This document shows, piece after piece, positions 25,425 through 35,713 of a stretch of 64,000 nt of DNA. Positions within the stretch are counted from its first letter, which is position 1. Every line of letters begins with the position of its first letter. The DNA lies in contig VZSF01007904.1 of NCBI GenBank assembly GCA_013398295.1, positions 277,332 to 341,331 on the forward strand, read 5' to 3'. The translations under genes and the position numbers were made by a program. The notes beneath the pieces are model-generated. The model ran no database searches. It was not told where the DNA came from and saw nothing but the letters and a program-made list of their open reading frames with translations. The stretch is from Chionis minor. Its lineage: Eukaryota > Chordata > Aves > Charadriiformes > Chionididae.

Positions 25425-28400
25425 TAAGCACTGCAAGGTCCAGCTGTGCTACCACACCAGCTTAGTGTCTGGTAGAAACTCTGCTCCCTCCCTGTGAAAT
25501 CCACTATGGGGTTTGTTGCTTATTTTAAGAATAAGTGTGATAGAATAAGTAGGATAGATCCATACCTCATCATTCAGCTGCCACAGGAAACGTGCAGCCA
25601 TTCCTGCAGGAGGGCATTGGGAAACCTTTGTGGTTCCAGCAAGCAGGAGCAGAGCTGAGGAATGTCACAGGAGTGCCTTGGCAGACTGAGATGAACACTT
25701 TGATGAGCCCCTCTTGGATTAAAGGATCACAATCATGAAGCATGAACTTGGGTAGGTCCATTAAAGCACAAAATTGTCATGGAAAAGCCCTCCATAATTT
25801 AAGAGGAGACAGAGCCAGAAGCGCCCTATTGGTTTATAGCTCCTGAAGGCAAGTGGGGCTGTGCTTCCCCTTCTGGTGTATGACGTATTGGGGGATCAGA
25901 GCCAGCCCTTCTGGGGGCCCAGGCAGAAGGCACTGGGTTTACTGGGACAATTCAAGATGGGCCCTCCAGAAACAAAGGGCAGGAAGAGGCAGCCACCATG
26001 AAAGATCTAGCTATAGCGGTGTGGCAGCACTTAGTAGAAGGGGAGGAAAGACCAGCCCACAGGTTTTCTGGGGTATTATCCCTCTTCCCCAGCCAGGAGC
26101 TGATCTTCCTTCCCCCTGCAAGGCTCAGACTGCAGTGAGCGAGGACCAGGTTTCTGACATGACGATCACAAGCTAGATTCGGTGTATAATTTCTTCAATA
26201 TACTTAGCACTCTTTTAAGCAAACTGAGAAGCCACTGAAGTCCCCTGAACTTAGTAAGCTCTTCATGGGATGCTAGCAGGTTTTTAGCACAGTAGTCCTC
26301 TATTTGAGTGACCTGGAGGGGGTAACTGAGGAGGAATATGTTGGGTGCAGACATCACACATGTTATCACTTCTCTGCCTGCAGTGGACGTGTTTCCACAC
26401 ATCTCACCGTGAAAGCGTGTCCCTCATGCAACAAGCAGATGTCCATCTCCTTCTGTTACCATTTGTGTGTTTTCAAAATTGCTACTTCGAGACAGATTTT
26501 CAAAAGCAGTCAGCATCCAACACTGCAAAGGTCTAGAGAAGAAAAAACAGGGTGTAGGTCACGGGAGCGGGGAGGGGGGATGTTTCTCATCTTGCACACT
26601 TCTTTCCTTCTCTCATGCTGACAGACTGGGTCTGTGAATGAGCTGGTTTTACTCTTTGATATGGATCTTATCTAGAATATGTGGCAAGAACAACCATCAA
26701 AATGTTACATGATGTGTACTGAAATAACAAATACACATCAAGATGGGGAGAAAAATATTTTCATGGCCAGGTATAGCAGCTTCCTTTGGGTGACCTCTGT
26801 GTCTGGTCATAATATTGCTCCATCAGCTGAGATAGGCTGCTTTAAAGTGCAGTGGGCAGTCACAGAAAATAGCAGTGGAGATAGCTTACCAGGTCACCTG
26901 GTCCTGCCAGGGCTGATAACCAGGCATTAGCCAAGCGATGGCTGAGCAGCAGCCACATCTACCCACCATGACCCTGGTCCTGGTGCCTTGCGTGGGATAG
27001 GAGGGATGGGTTAAGCCCTGGGAGCACTGCATGAGACCTGGCAGAGCCATGCTAGAGCCCCAGGGCACAGCAGCAACTGCCATCCACAGGGCACTGAATT
27101 CCATTCACCTTGCCATAATGGGGAAGCCAAAACACCCTGTTAGCACTGCTGTGAAATTACCATTTTTCAAGTTGGGAGGAGACAAAAGAGCTGCTAGAAA
27201 CCAGAAAGGACCAGTGGGAATGAGATCCTGCCCTTCCGCAGCAGCCAGAACAGGGCATCTCACCCACGGTTAAAGACATATGCTTGCAAATTGCCAGCTA
27301 TGATCTAAGAGCAGCTTTGCACTGACCTCTCCAGTCTTGGGTGGGATTTAAAAAATCAGTGTAAACAGATCATCTCAGTATTTCTTTCTACCTGGTTTCA
27401 CCCTGTTTTACATGGCAGCTAGGTTCAGAGAAGAGCAGGGCACAGCAATGCCTCGTGTAGCTGGCAGCAAGCATCTTCCACCCCATCTTCTGCTTGCTGG
27501 AGAAAGTAATTTAAAAACAAGACCATTAGAAAATCGCTCCATGGTATCTTCCTTCTCCCTGTATTTTATTTTCCTTTCCTGAGTCCCCCCTTGGCTAGGG
27601 CTATGGCAACGACAGCATTAGGAAAGGGCCAGCCTGTCATCTGTCAGACGTGTGCATACACAAACCACTACCGCTAGCACACACCAAGCAGTTAAGTTTT
27701 CCTAAGTGGTCCTGGGCAGCCTGACAAGTCCCAAGCTCGTCTGCAGAATGTGGTTGTAATTAGATAATTAATAACTTTGAGAAGGAAGGGAAAGGAAATA
27801 AGCTAAATGGAAGCTTTCCTTAGTGGGAGGAAATAATTATATCTGCTTTTTGATATATGAGCTGGGGTGGCTTTCTGAAGGCAGAAACGCCATCTTGCCT
27901 GCAAAGCCATCCCTCCCCCAAGTTAGACGAGATCTCCCAGGGGCACTGCTGGGTCACAGAGCTTGTCCCACCAGCCCACAAATGAGCAGCAGCAGGTTGC
28001 TGCAAACACTGCAGGTAACTAGGGCTCCCCAACGTGTTGCTGCGTCTTGTCACATTCCGATAAATGGGGCAGAGGAGAGACAATACACAGGGTTAGGTCC
28101 ACAGAAACCATATGGAAAACAGGGGTGTAGCACAATATCCCTTGGGGCTGGAGATGCTGCTATCAGCATACGGACTTCTTCATGAATGCATTGCTCCTGC
28201 CTACGGATTTACCATTTCACAGTACAATGCAAAAAAAGGCTGTGACATTACGAGACTCTGAACTCAAGCTATACATCCAAAAGGCAAATGAATTGTTAAG
28301 TTTAGGTTGATTTTTTGTTGTTGTTTTTGGATATGCTTAGATATTGCATAACTGTGTTACCCCAGGATGGAAAGAAAACGCATTCATTTCTGGCAGGATT

Positions 28401-28690
28401 TGCCTGATTTTGCAGGAGGACCTGCGAATTGCTACGCGTGGGATTTCTAAAGCCCATCTCAGGCACCTGAGCATCCCATGGCCAGTTTCACTTGCTTAAG
28501 GCGGGGTGAGAGCGGCTCCTGGTGATCATGCCCAGCTGCTGGATTAACTGTGTACCTTCATGCTGCTGGGACAAAGGGCAGGTTTCAACATATGGTTATG
28601 GGTGTTCATGAACGGCAGCCTTGATTTGTAGGGGAAAAGAACTTACCAGAAAACATATCTCAGAAAGATGTCCTGTATTGGGTGTATTTA

Positions 28691-28723
28691 TTTTTTCTTT
28701 TCTTTTTTTTTTCTTCTCTCCAG
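28691..28723 (+). other. Strong 3' splice acceptor (polypyrimidine tract plus CAG)
   Basis: About 30 bases are almost purely pyrimidine, mostly T, and end in 'TTCTTCTCTCCAG', a textbook vertebrate acceptor. The AG at 28722-28723 is the first AG after the tract. Together with 3'UTR-like sequence and polyadenylation signals downstream, it defines the start of a probable terminal exon at 28724. Poly(T)-rich stretches also occur elsewhere in the window, so on its own it is only suggestive. Confidence 0.45.
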
Positions 28724-28861
28724 ACTGTCCAGTGTCTGAGACTGAAGTGGAATTGGGATGTATCCAAGTTTGTAGCTTCTGAAACCTTAACAACCTCAAG
28801 TAAACTGGTCCAAAAGACCCCTCTTGACCTCCCTTGCTCTGAACTCTTGTGGGGCACTTAG
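28724..28861 (+). CDS. Possible C-terminal coding part of the terminal exon, 45 codons
   Basis: With phase 0 at the acceptor, the exon is open for 45 codons to a TAG at 28859-28861. It starts 'TVQCLRLKWNWDVSKFVASE' and ends 'QKTPLDLPCSELLWGT'. I recognise no family. The other two phases would end the protein after a few residues (…LSSV, then TGA) or after 18 (…EVELGCIQVCSF, then TGA), so this frame is only the longest of three. No upstream exon was identified to fix the phase. A 45-codon open frame is not significant by itself. Confidence 0.15.
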   Translation, partial: TVQCLRLKWNWDVSKFVASETLTTSSKLVQKTPLDLPCSELLWGT

Positions 28862-28982
28862 ACTGAGCAGAAAACAGCACCAAAGATAACGGTCTGAAAC
28901 TTTGCAACATCTCTTCCCAAGCAACTGACCAAAGAGAAAGGAGAAACAACATTCCTGGTTGTTCATTGTTGTTGGGTTTTGT

Positions 28983-29000
28983 GTCTGTCTGTCTGTCTGT
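28983..29000 (+). repeat. (GTCT)n microsatellite
   Basis: Four to five GTCT units lie in the putative 3'UTR. A shorter, degraded version (GTCTCTCTGTCTGTG) recurs at 29099-29113 within the second copy of the duplicated unit. Confidence 0.85.
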
Positions 29001-29035
29001 GCATTTGATTCTATTTCTTTTTTTTTTTTTTTTTT

Positions 29036-29208
29036 CTGAAAAATCTTAATTTAGGAATACATTTAAGAGAAATCTTCGGGTTCAGATTTTACTTNTTTGT
29101 CTCTCTGTCTGTGACTTTTATTCTTTTTTTTTTTTTTTTTTTTTTTTTTCTGAAAAATCTTAATTCAGGAATACATTTAAGAGAAATCTTCGGGTTCAGA
29201 TTTTACTT
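29036..29208 (+). repeat. Direct duplication of a 59-bp block, 114 bp apart, joined at an N
   Basis: The block from 'CTGAAAAATCTTAATT' to 'CAGATTTTACTT' occurs at 29036-29094 and again at 29150-29208, with one difference (T versus C at the 17th base). Each copy follows a GTCTGT-like stretch and a long T run: T18 at 29018-29035 and T26 at 29124-29149. The first copy stops exactly at the single N at 29095. The sequence then jumps back to material like that before the first T run. This is the pattern of two overlapping contig or haplotype ends that were not collapsed. Confidence 0.9.
29095..29095. other. Single ambiguous base N at a sequence join
   Basis: The lone N sits exactly where copy 1 of the 59-bp block ends. 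It probably marks a minimal gap or joined contigs, not a simple ambiguous call, because the bases after it do not continue copy 1. Confidence 0.8.
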
Positions 29209-29449
29209 CCCCTTAGCTGTATTCTTTTCTGGGTTGGTTTTTTTTTTTTTTGGTCTATTTTTTAAAATTCAAAACGTGATTTCTTGTACAGTAATGTTAA
29301 AACTGGACCAAGGCTCTCAGAAAAAAAAAAAAAAGAAAAAAGCTCCCCAGCTCCCTGCATGACTTGTTTCAAGTACAGCCTGGATTACAGACTGCCCTCC
29401 ACGCTCTACCATCTCTTCCTTATTGCTCCATGATTTGTTACCGCTCAAA

Positions 29450-29470
29450 CCCCCCCCCCCTTTTTTTTTT
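29450..29470. repeat. C11-T10 homopolymer pair
   Basis: A C11 run (29450-29460) is followed directly by T10 (29461-29470) inside the putative 3'UTR. Run lengths here may be unreliable. Confidence 0.9.
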
Positions 29471-29574
29471 CATTTTCTGTTCCAGTGTATATGTTGCTTA
29501 TTTGTTTTATTTATTGAGATATTTTTAACGAGCTAAGAGACTGCAATGTTGCTGTGTATACTGCTTCTCTTGCC

Positions 29575-29586
29575 AATAAAAATAAA
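29575..29586 (+). promoter_or_regulatory. Double AATAAA polyadenylation signal
   Basis: Two canonical hexamers abut at 29575-29580 and 29581-29586. Upstream are UGUA motifs (for example in CTGTGTATACTG, about 29550-29561) and an AU-rich stretch. Downstream is a weak G/U segment (GGGGTATGAG near 29606). Canonical hexamers are common by chance in AT-rich DNA. The combined context is what supports this one. Confidence 0.5.
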
Positions 29587-32476
29587 GATGTCATGCAGCT
29601 ACCAGGGGTATGAGATTTACATTCTCAACTGTACAGCTCCAAGCAGAAGCTAAGTAGCTTCCTTGCACCCCATGACATTTTGACACTACTGATTTGGCTA
29701 AAAGCTGTTTCCCAGGTAGTAGGCGATGAGATGCAGAAGGTATGAGCACCGCTTGTCCGTGCTGATGTCTGCCAGCATATACCAGGAGTAATCAGTCATT
29801 GACATGCACCCTGGCTAAAGGAGGTTTGCTCAGGACACAGGTGCCACAGAGGAGGCACGCAGCTCCTCAGCACTGTGGTCTCCAGTGCACTGCTCGAGTG
29901 GCTTCTGCTCTCAGCAGAGCTCTTTATTGAGCAAAATGCAACATAGCTCCATATGCATCAGACCTACAGGCCTGCGTGCTTGCCTTCAGCTAGAGTAACA
30001 GCAAGTTGGTCTCCACTACACTTGCTGGTGGAAATGATAAGAGCAAGCATTTCTCAAAGAGAAGAGGGGTGCGTGCTGCCATGTGAGGTGCTGCACAAAA
30101 AGACAGTGGTGGAAAAGCTGTGCCCATGACCCAGAGAGGCTTTTGAATACTGAGCACAGAAGAGATGCATAACCCACAAGTGCCAGCTGCACTACAGAAA
30201 TGGTCATCCAGAGCTGCTGATCTGCTCCTCCTTCCTACTTATCTTCCACGCTGAGAGCAAGCACTGGTGTACTTTGTTAGTGTTTACTAACCTTCCTCCA
30301 GTGCCTTGCAGAGCCTTGTCAGACCCTCGGTCACACACACGCTGAAGCCAGATTTCAATTTCCAGGTCATAAATACCGTGTTTTAAAATAATTCATTCTG
30401 AAAAAAAATTAAGAAAATTTCCCTTAAAGAACAATCACCATGGATCTGGAAACATGGGTCTAAATTATCCCAAATGACCTTTTTTCTCTCCCTGCTGGAT
30501 TAACAACACCACTGGTTAGCTTGGGAGCATCTGGGCTGCAACACCAAGGTGACAGAGAGAGATTGATTAAAGGGCAAGTTTCTGGCAAAGGCAGTTTGGG
30601 AGCCTCAGCATTCATTGATGGGATTATCAACTCGACTCTGCAAAGTAAGAGGCAAAACAGATCTTTGTAAGAAAGATCTGCTCAGAAATTGGCAGGGAGT
30701 GATGTATTGTGGGGGTGAAAGAAAAGATGGTGAAGGATAATTGACTCTGGGAAAAAAAGCAGCACTGTGGTGTCTAGAGCCTTTAAAAAATAAATCATGT
30801 CATTCCATCTAAACCAGCTTCAGAGAAAAACATTTTAACATGCCAAATCAAGAACATACATGTGTGTATCAGATGCATTAACTGCCTGATAGGTTTCAGA
30901 GCTTGAATGTCAAATGTTTATCTTAAAACAAACGCAGTTGCATAGAGTAAAATACATCACATCCATTAGAAGCTCTTATTTTCTTAAAAGTAAATGACAT
31001 CTCAGTCTGGGCTTTTGGTACCAGCAGAGCCAAAAATACCATTTAAGAAGGTGAATTTAACAGATGTCATGCGATGCAGCATGTCATGCACCAAATGGAA
31101 TTTATTTTTTTTTCCCCAGGGTATGCTTATTTGTGTGCTAGTTTCTGCAATTTTGTGAATCTTTAACGGTGTTCTAGATTGCACCAAACTGATTTCACCA
31201 CAAGGAGTGACATTTTTCCAAGCATGGGCACCCAAATCCAATTTCAGCCTTATTAGTGGCCTGTCTGAAGAGCCTGTTGTGCTGCTCCACTCCACTAAAC
31301 AGGACATGACCAGGACCAGGAGATGGTCAGACCTACCCATGCCACAGGTCAGCTGTGTGCAGCTGTAGCAGTTCCACCATAGCTGCCCTGTGCCTTCTTA
31401 AATGCTACAAAGGGTCAGGGCTGCTGAATACCATGCTCCAATACCATGCGTTTAAGGACCTGTCATGGTAGATCAGTGCATTTGATATCTCTTTCTGCAA
31501 AGTGCACTAGCAACTACTGGTGAAAATAAATGTTCACAAGTACCCGTTGGCACCTCTTCCATGAATTTTGGGGGTTAGCCAAGGCTCCTGTGGGTGAATG
31601 GCCTTGGAGAGGCAAATTTGGAGCCCAGACATATGATAGAACATTTTGTTTCGGGCAGAAAAAGTAGTAATTGTAAAAGCTGGTCAGACCAGCCAGAACA
31701 CAGCCATGTCAAAGGGCTTGGATGAGTGGTTTCAGTTCCCAAGGGGGGAACTGAGACTGTCAAACGCTCCAAAAAGTCCTGACAATTTGGGAGCTGTAAA
31801 CTCTCTGGATAACAGATTTTTAACACAAAACACATTTGAATTGATGAATAGAGAGACACACGTTTCAATCAGCTGCTGAAAAGGCTTTTCATCTTGTATG
31901 AGTTCGTCTTGCATGAGTTGCAGCCCATAGCCAGCAATGTGAGTCAGTTAAGAAGAAACCGAAGTAAAGGTAAGAAGCAGACCCTAAAACTATGTTGTCA
32001 TGCACTCAAAATCACATAGATATATTTACTTTTCTTTTTCATATGTAGGAGTGGTTTTTTTCTATAGCATTTATCACGCCGTTCACCCTAATTCCCAAGG
32101 TGATTGGTTGAATTTGTCCTGCCCAATCCCACCCCTGCATGAAAACCAAACGCACTGTGAGAGATGAAGAGATCTGCCTGAAGGCAGGGACAGACTGTCT
32201 TGTGCAAAATAGAATGAAACCAAAAAATCCCTTAATGCAGCAGTCTCAGCCGCAGGCGATAGCTTCTGACAACAGGGTTGCTCCTCTGTGGCAGCACACA
32301 CGCATATGCAGAGCCTGGCTAAACGCTGGTCCTGCACCATTTGGTCTCTGCATACATGAAAGGCTACAGAAAGCACCCAGCACATGCTATTTTGCGCAGG
32401 GGTCTGGCTAACAACAAAGCAAAATATTCCCTGGGAAGAAGCCAAGCACTTGAGGTGGTGATGTAAAGCATACTGA

Positions 32477-32504
32477 TATATATTTATTTATTTATTTTTA
32501 TTTT
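32477..32504. repeat. (TTTA)n-like A/T microsatellite
   Basis: 'ATATATATTTATTTATTTAT' continues into TTTTATTTT. It is a short, imperfect tetranucleotide repeat with no associated element. Confidence 0.85.
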
Positions 32505-35500
32505 GTTACTCAATCCCAGCTCGGCTTAGCACCATCAGACACACACAAACACACATACCCCATTTTCAAAAGGGGGAAAAAAGTCTTCGGCTGCCACTCG
32601 CATTTTCAGCTGAAGTCCTTGATACAGATCAAATGAAAAAGTAATTTAAAAAAACCCTAACAAACAAATCTAAACCCCAAGTTCCACCCCTTGGGATCTC
32701 TTTTCTCCCTGGCCTCCCTGAAGGCCACCCTGTTTTCACACAACCAGGGAACACTGACAGCAAGAAGGGATCGGGGAAGGGGGGAGTGCTGAAAATTTTT
32801 CCCAAGGATGTTTGTAAACTTGGAGTCCTTGCTGGGTGGGACCACCCAGGCACCGTTTCAGGGATGGCAAATTCAGCTTTTCTCGAAGGGTTACTGCAAA
32901 GAGAGGTCTATGCTGGTTAGCATCATCTCAGCATCCAAACCTGGGACAGGAGGAAGCCCATGAACCCTCGGGGACACCCATATGTAGACAGCTGTATGAT
33001 CAAGACAGTGGTAAATCTCTTTTTATTGCTGTTATGAAGTGCAGTGACAAAGTGACCTTTATCAGGGTTAAACATAAAGAAAAAAAAATGGACCCAGAAA
33101 TCACAAGTGACGTGAAAGTAATTGTGTCCGTCATTTTTGCTGAAACTAATATCGCGTGTCACCCAGCTAGGCTTGAGGAGCAAAGCATTGGAGTTGGTCA
33201 TCACCTGTACGGCACAACTCTCGTTCCAGTATGGAGGTGGTCTCCATCTGTTCTGCCTGGCTTGGCCCACAGTTTTGGCCAGAAATGCCCTCAGGCATTT
33301 TAAATGAGGGCTGTGTTCATGGCTGGATTCAACCAAACACGGATCTCAGAAAACACAGATGACTTCTGGATGCCTGGACTTTGGAGATCCCTTTCAAAGT
33401 ACTCACTGAGAGGAGAGATTACAATTACAGATATCAAGAAGCAATGCCCACCAGCCCAAGAAAGCATCACCAGTGTTTTCCTGGGACTTTAAGTTGAGCA
33501 CCACCTGGCTGACCAACAAGGGCAATGGTTTGGGAGGAGCAGAGCCTTCTCTTGGGGCCCTCCTCCATCTCCTTCAGGCAGCCAAAACCTCTTCCAGCAA
33601 CTGCTTCAGCAGCAAATGGACTTCTGGAAGCCAGGAAAGGCAGAAGAGGTCAAGCCCAGCAGAAGACCCTCTTCCACAACCCATCCCTTCATCACTCAGG
33701 CATGTTCTCTTCACAATGCATTAAAAATCATGAGTTTATGTCTTACCTGTAACACTTTCGCCCACTTCTAGCACCAAATCAGTAGCCATAAGCTGGTCAC
33801 CTAAACCCCAACAAGCAGCAAACACTATACATTACCAGCATTTCACCCGTGTATTAATGGAATAATTCAAGCTCATATAGGTTTTTCAGCTGTATCTTGA
33901 CGCTTTTTGTGGTTTCAATGCCATTCCACTTGCCTTTGTAGTCTCAGAATTTGTTTTGAGCATGGCAAAGTGCACTCAGGCCTTTTATGATTTCCTGTCG
34001 TGTTTCAGAGCCCTGCACTGAAAGACTTTAGTTGCCTCCTAAATCTTTTTCCAGAACTCTCCTGTCACTTTAAATATTGGCCAGCATTTTGTTAGCTTCA
34101 AGACTTTGAAATAATATCAAAGTAAACCTCAAAGGAAAATAACGCAGTAAAGACTAAGGTTGGAGCTTAATTCATATTTAAATAAAGATCTTTCACTTCA
34201 GCTTGAGTTACTGTGTAAAATGGCTGGGAGCAAATGGAGCTTTTAAAGGCCTTATTCCCCCGGGGGTCTATTTTAAAATGTTCAGTGAGCCTACCAGGCA
34301 GAGCAATGAAATTGCCTTCTCATGGAAAATTCCCTACCATTGGGAAGAAAAAAATTTGAAGTTCTCCAGAATCAAGATGGACTTTTTCCTCCGTCTCCTC
34401 CTGAACTGTGATCCTGGACAACATTTGCAAATGGTGCACTCTTCCTGCAGGCAGACAGGAATGTTGTTGAAGACTTTGCATAAGAAGACAAGGAGCAAAA
34501 GATTGATTTGGAAGTCAAAACATAGCTTTTTCTTTTATTTTCTTTTTTTTTTCCTGGGGTGGACCACACGTTTTCTGACATGCAAACAAGAGATATTCCC
34601 CTTTCCCCCCTCCCAAAATGCTAGTTTTCAGGAAAGAAGGAGGGAACTAGGGGTTGGTTTCCAACAAACCTCAGCACCTGACAGGGATTTGTATGAGGCC
34701 GTAAAGGCAGATTTGCAAAAGCTGACTGCCCAGCACAGGTATGTTTGCAAGACCAGCCAAGTACACAGCTCTCCTTGACTTTATCTGGGGATCTCCTTTG
34801 AAATTCGCCTTTAAGCTTCATATCCTGCTGCAGCATAGAGCAGAAGTGGTGATGGATTTAGTCTTCCACGTACCCTCTGCCTTTATTTCTTATTTCCTAT
34901 TCAAGCCCCAGGAACAGTGGGCGGGAGGAATGGCTTTTGCTAACGCCAGCACCTCCAGATCTGCCAAAACCCCAAACAAAGGCTGTGAGAAAAATATTTC
35001 TGCAGGAAGCATTTGCTGAAACATGATTCATTTCTTTAAGATAACTCATATTTCCTCTGGCCAACACTCACAAAAGGGTTAGCATCCCTCATCCATACTC
35101 CAGCCTGGATGATGAATACGGAGAGAACACATGCTCCCAGTTGAGCCTTTGCAATGCTGGTGTGCTCGTGCCGTGCTCGATGGCATGGCACACCAGCGTA
35201 AATTTGCTCTCATGTGAAGGTAGCTTGAGGCTGGGGACTTGCACAGTTTGCTCTGGGTTTTCCCTTATTGTCAGTGCTGTGTCCCAGCCCCCGCAGCAAG
35301 TCATGCTGGTGAAGCGGACTCTACCCCGGGCTTTAAGCCACCACTTCAAGCAGCATTGTTTTCAACCCAGGTCTGACAACACTGCCTTGGCCGCTGTGGC
35401 TTTTTCACCAGCTACTAGAAACAATGGGTTCTGCGGGTCATTTGCAGTTCATCACATCTTTGAGTTGTCCGGGTAGTTATTTGAAAAAAACGTTCCCACT

Positions 35501-35643
35501 TCACACATGGCCACAAGATTCATAATGAAATTTCCTAACATCCCTTGTTTCAGAAACCTTTTTCAAGAGCAGCCTGACAGACTGCAGCTTGCTTTCCCAA
35601 ATTAGTGACCTGGTGGAAACTCAGTAGGAACTGGGCAAGGGAC

Positions 35644-35713
35644 CGGCTGGCATGGTCCCGGCAATGCGCGAGACAGCGGCCCGCAGAGCACCGTGGGAGG
35701 TGGAGACTCGCGC
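35644..35713. other. Local CpG cluster (about nine CpG in 70 bp)
   Basis: CpGs occur in ACCGGC, CCCGGC, TGCGCGAG, AGCGGCCCGC, ACCGTG and CTCGCGCC. Most of the window is CpG-poor. The patch is far below the usual size of a CpG island, and no promoter motif or exon is evident next to it. It may be a small unmethylated element or a chance cluster. Confidence 0.5.

Larger units (their letters stand above)
12526..28690. other. Non-coding stretch, possibly intron
   Basis: No coding exon, RNA gene or young transposable element is recognised. The longest open frames (about 158 codons, 20527-21003) lack domains and overlap equally long frames on the other strand. A 14-bp tandem duplication lies at 16745-16772 (TGGGCAGGAAAGAA, then TGGGCAGGAAAGGT), a short CA run at 15823-15834, and a CAAA run near 14185-14203. 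Ancient repeat relics and one G-poor low-complexity tract are listed separately. If the terminal exon at 28724 is real, the part next to it is intron. Confidence 0.55.
28724..29605 (+). other. Probable terminal exon / 3'UTR of an unidentified + strand gene
   Basis: The exon starts after the acceptor CAG at 28721-28723. Its second half is U-rich, with a GTCT repeat, long T runs, AU-rich 'TTGTTTTATTTATTGAG' (about 29502-29518) and UGUA motifs. It ends with abutting AATAAA hexamers at 29575-29580 and 29581-29586, so cleavage would fall near 29595-29610. This layout is typical of a vertebrate 3'UTR. Three reading frames are possible at its 5' end, so the true stop codon is unknown. The exon contains an apparent duplicated 114-bp unit with an N at the join, so its real length is probably shorter. 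I do not recognise the gene. A non-coding RNA is an alternative. Confidence 0.45.

Noticed and set aside
34203..34778. 191-codon + strand frame
   Set aside because: Contains a low-complexity F/Y-rich run translated from a poly(T) stretch, and no recognisable family.
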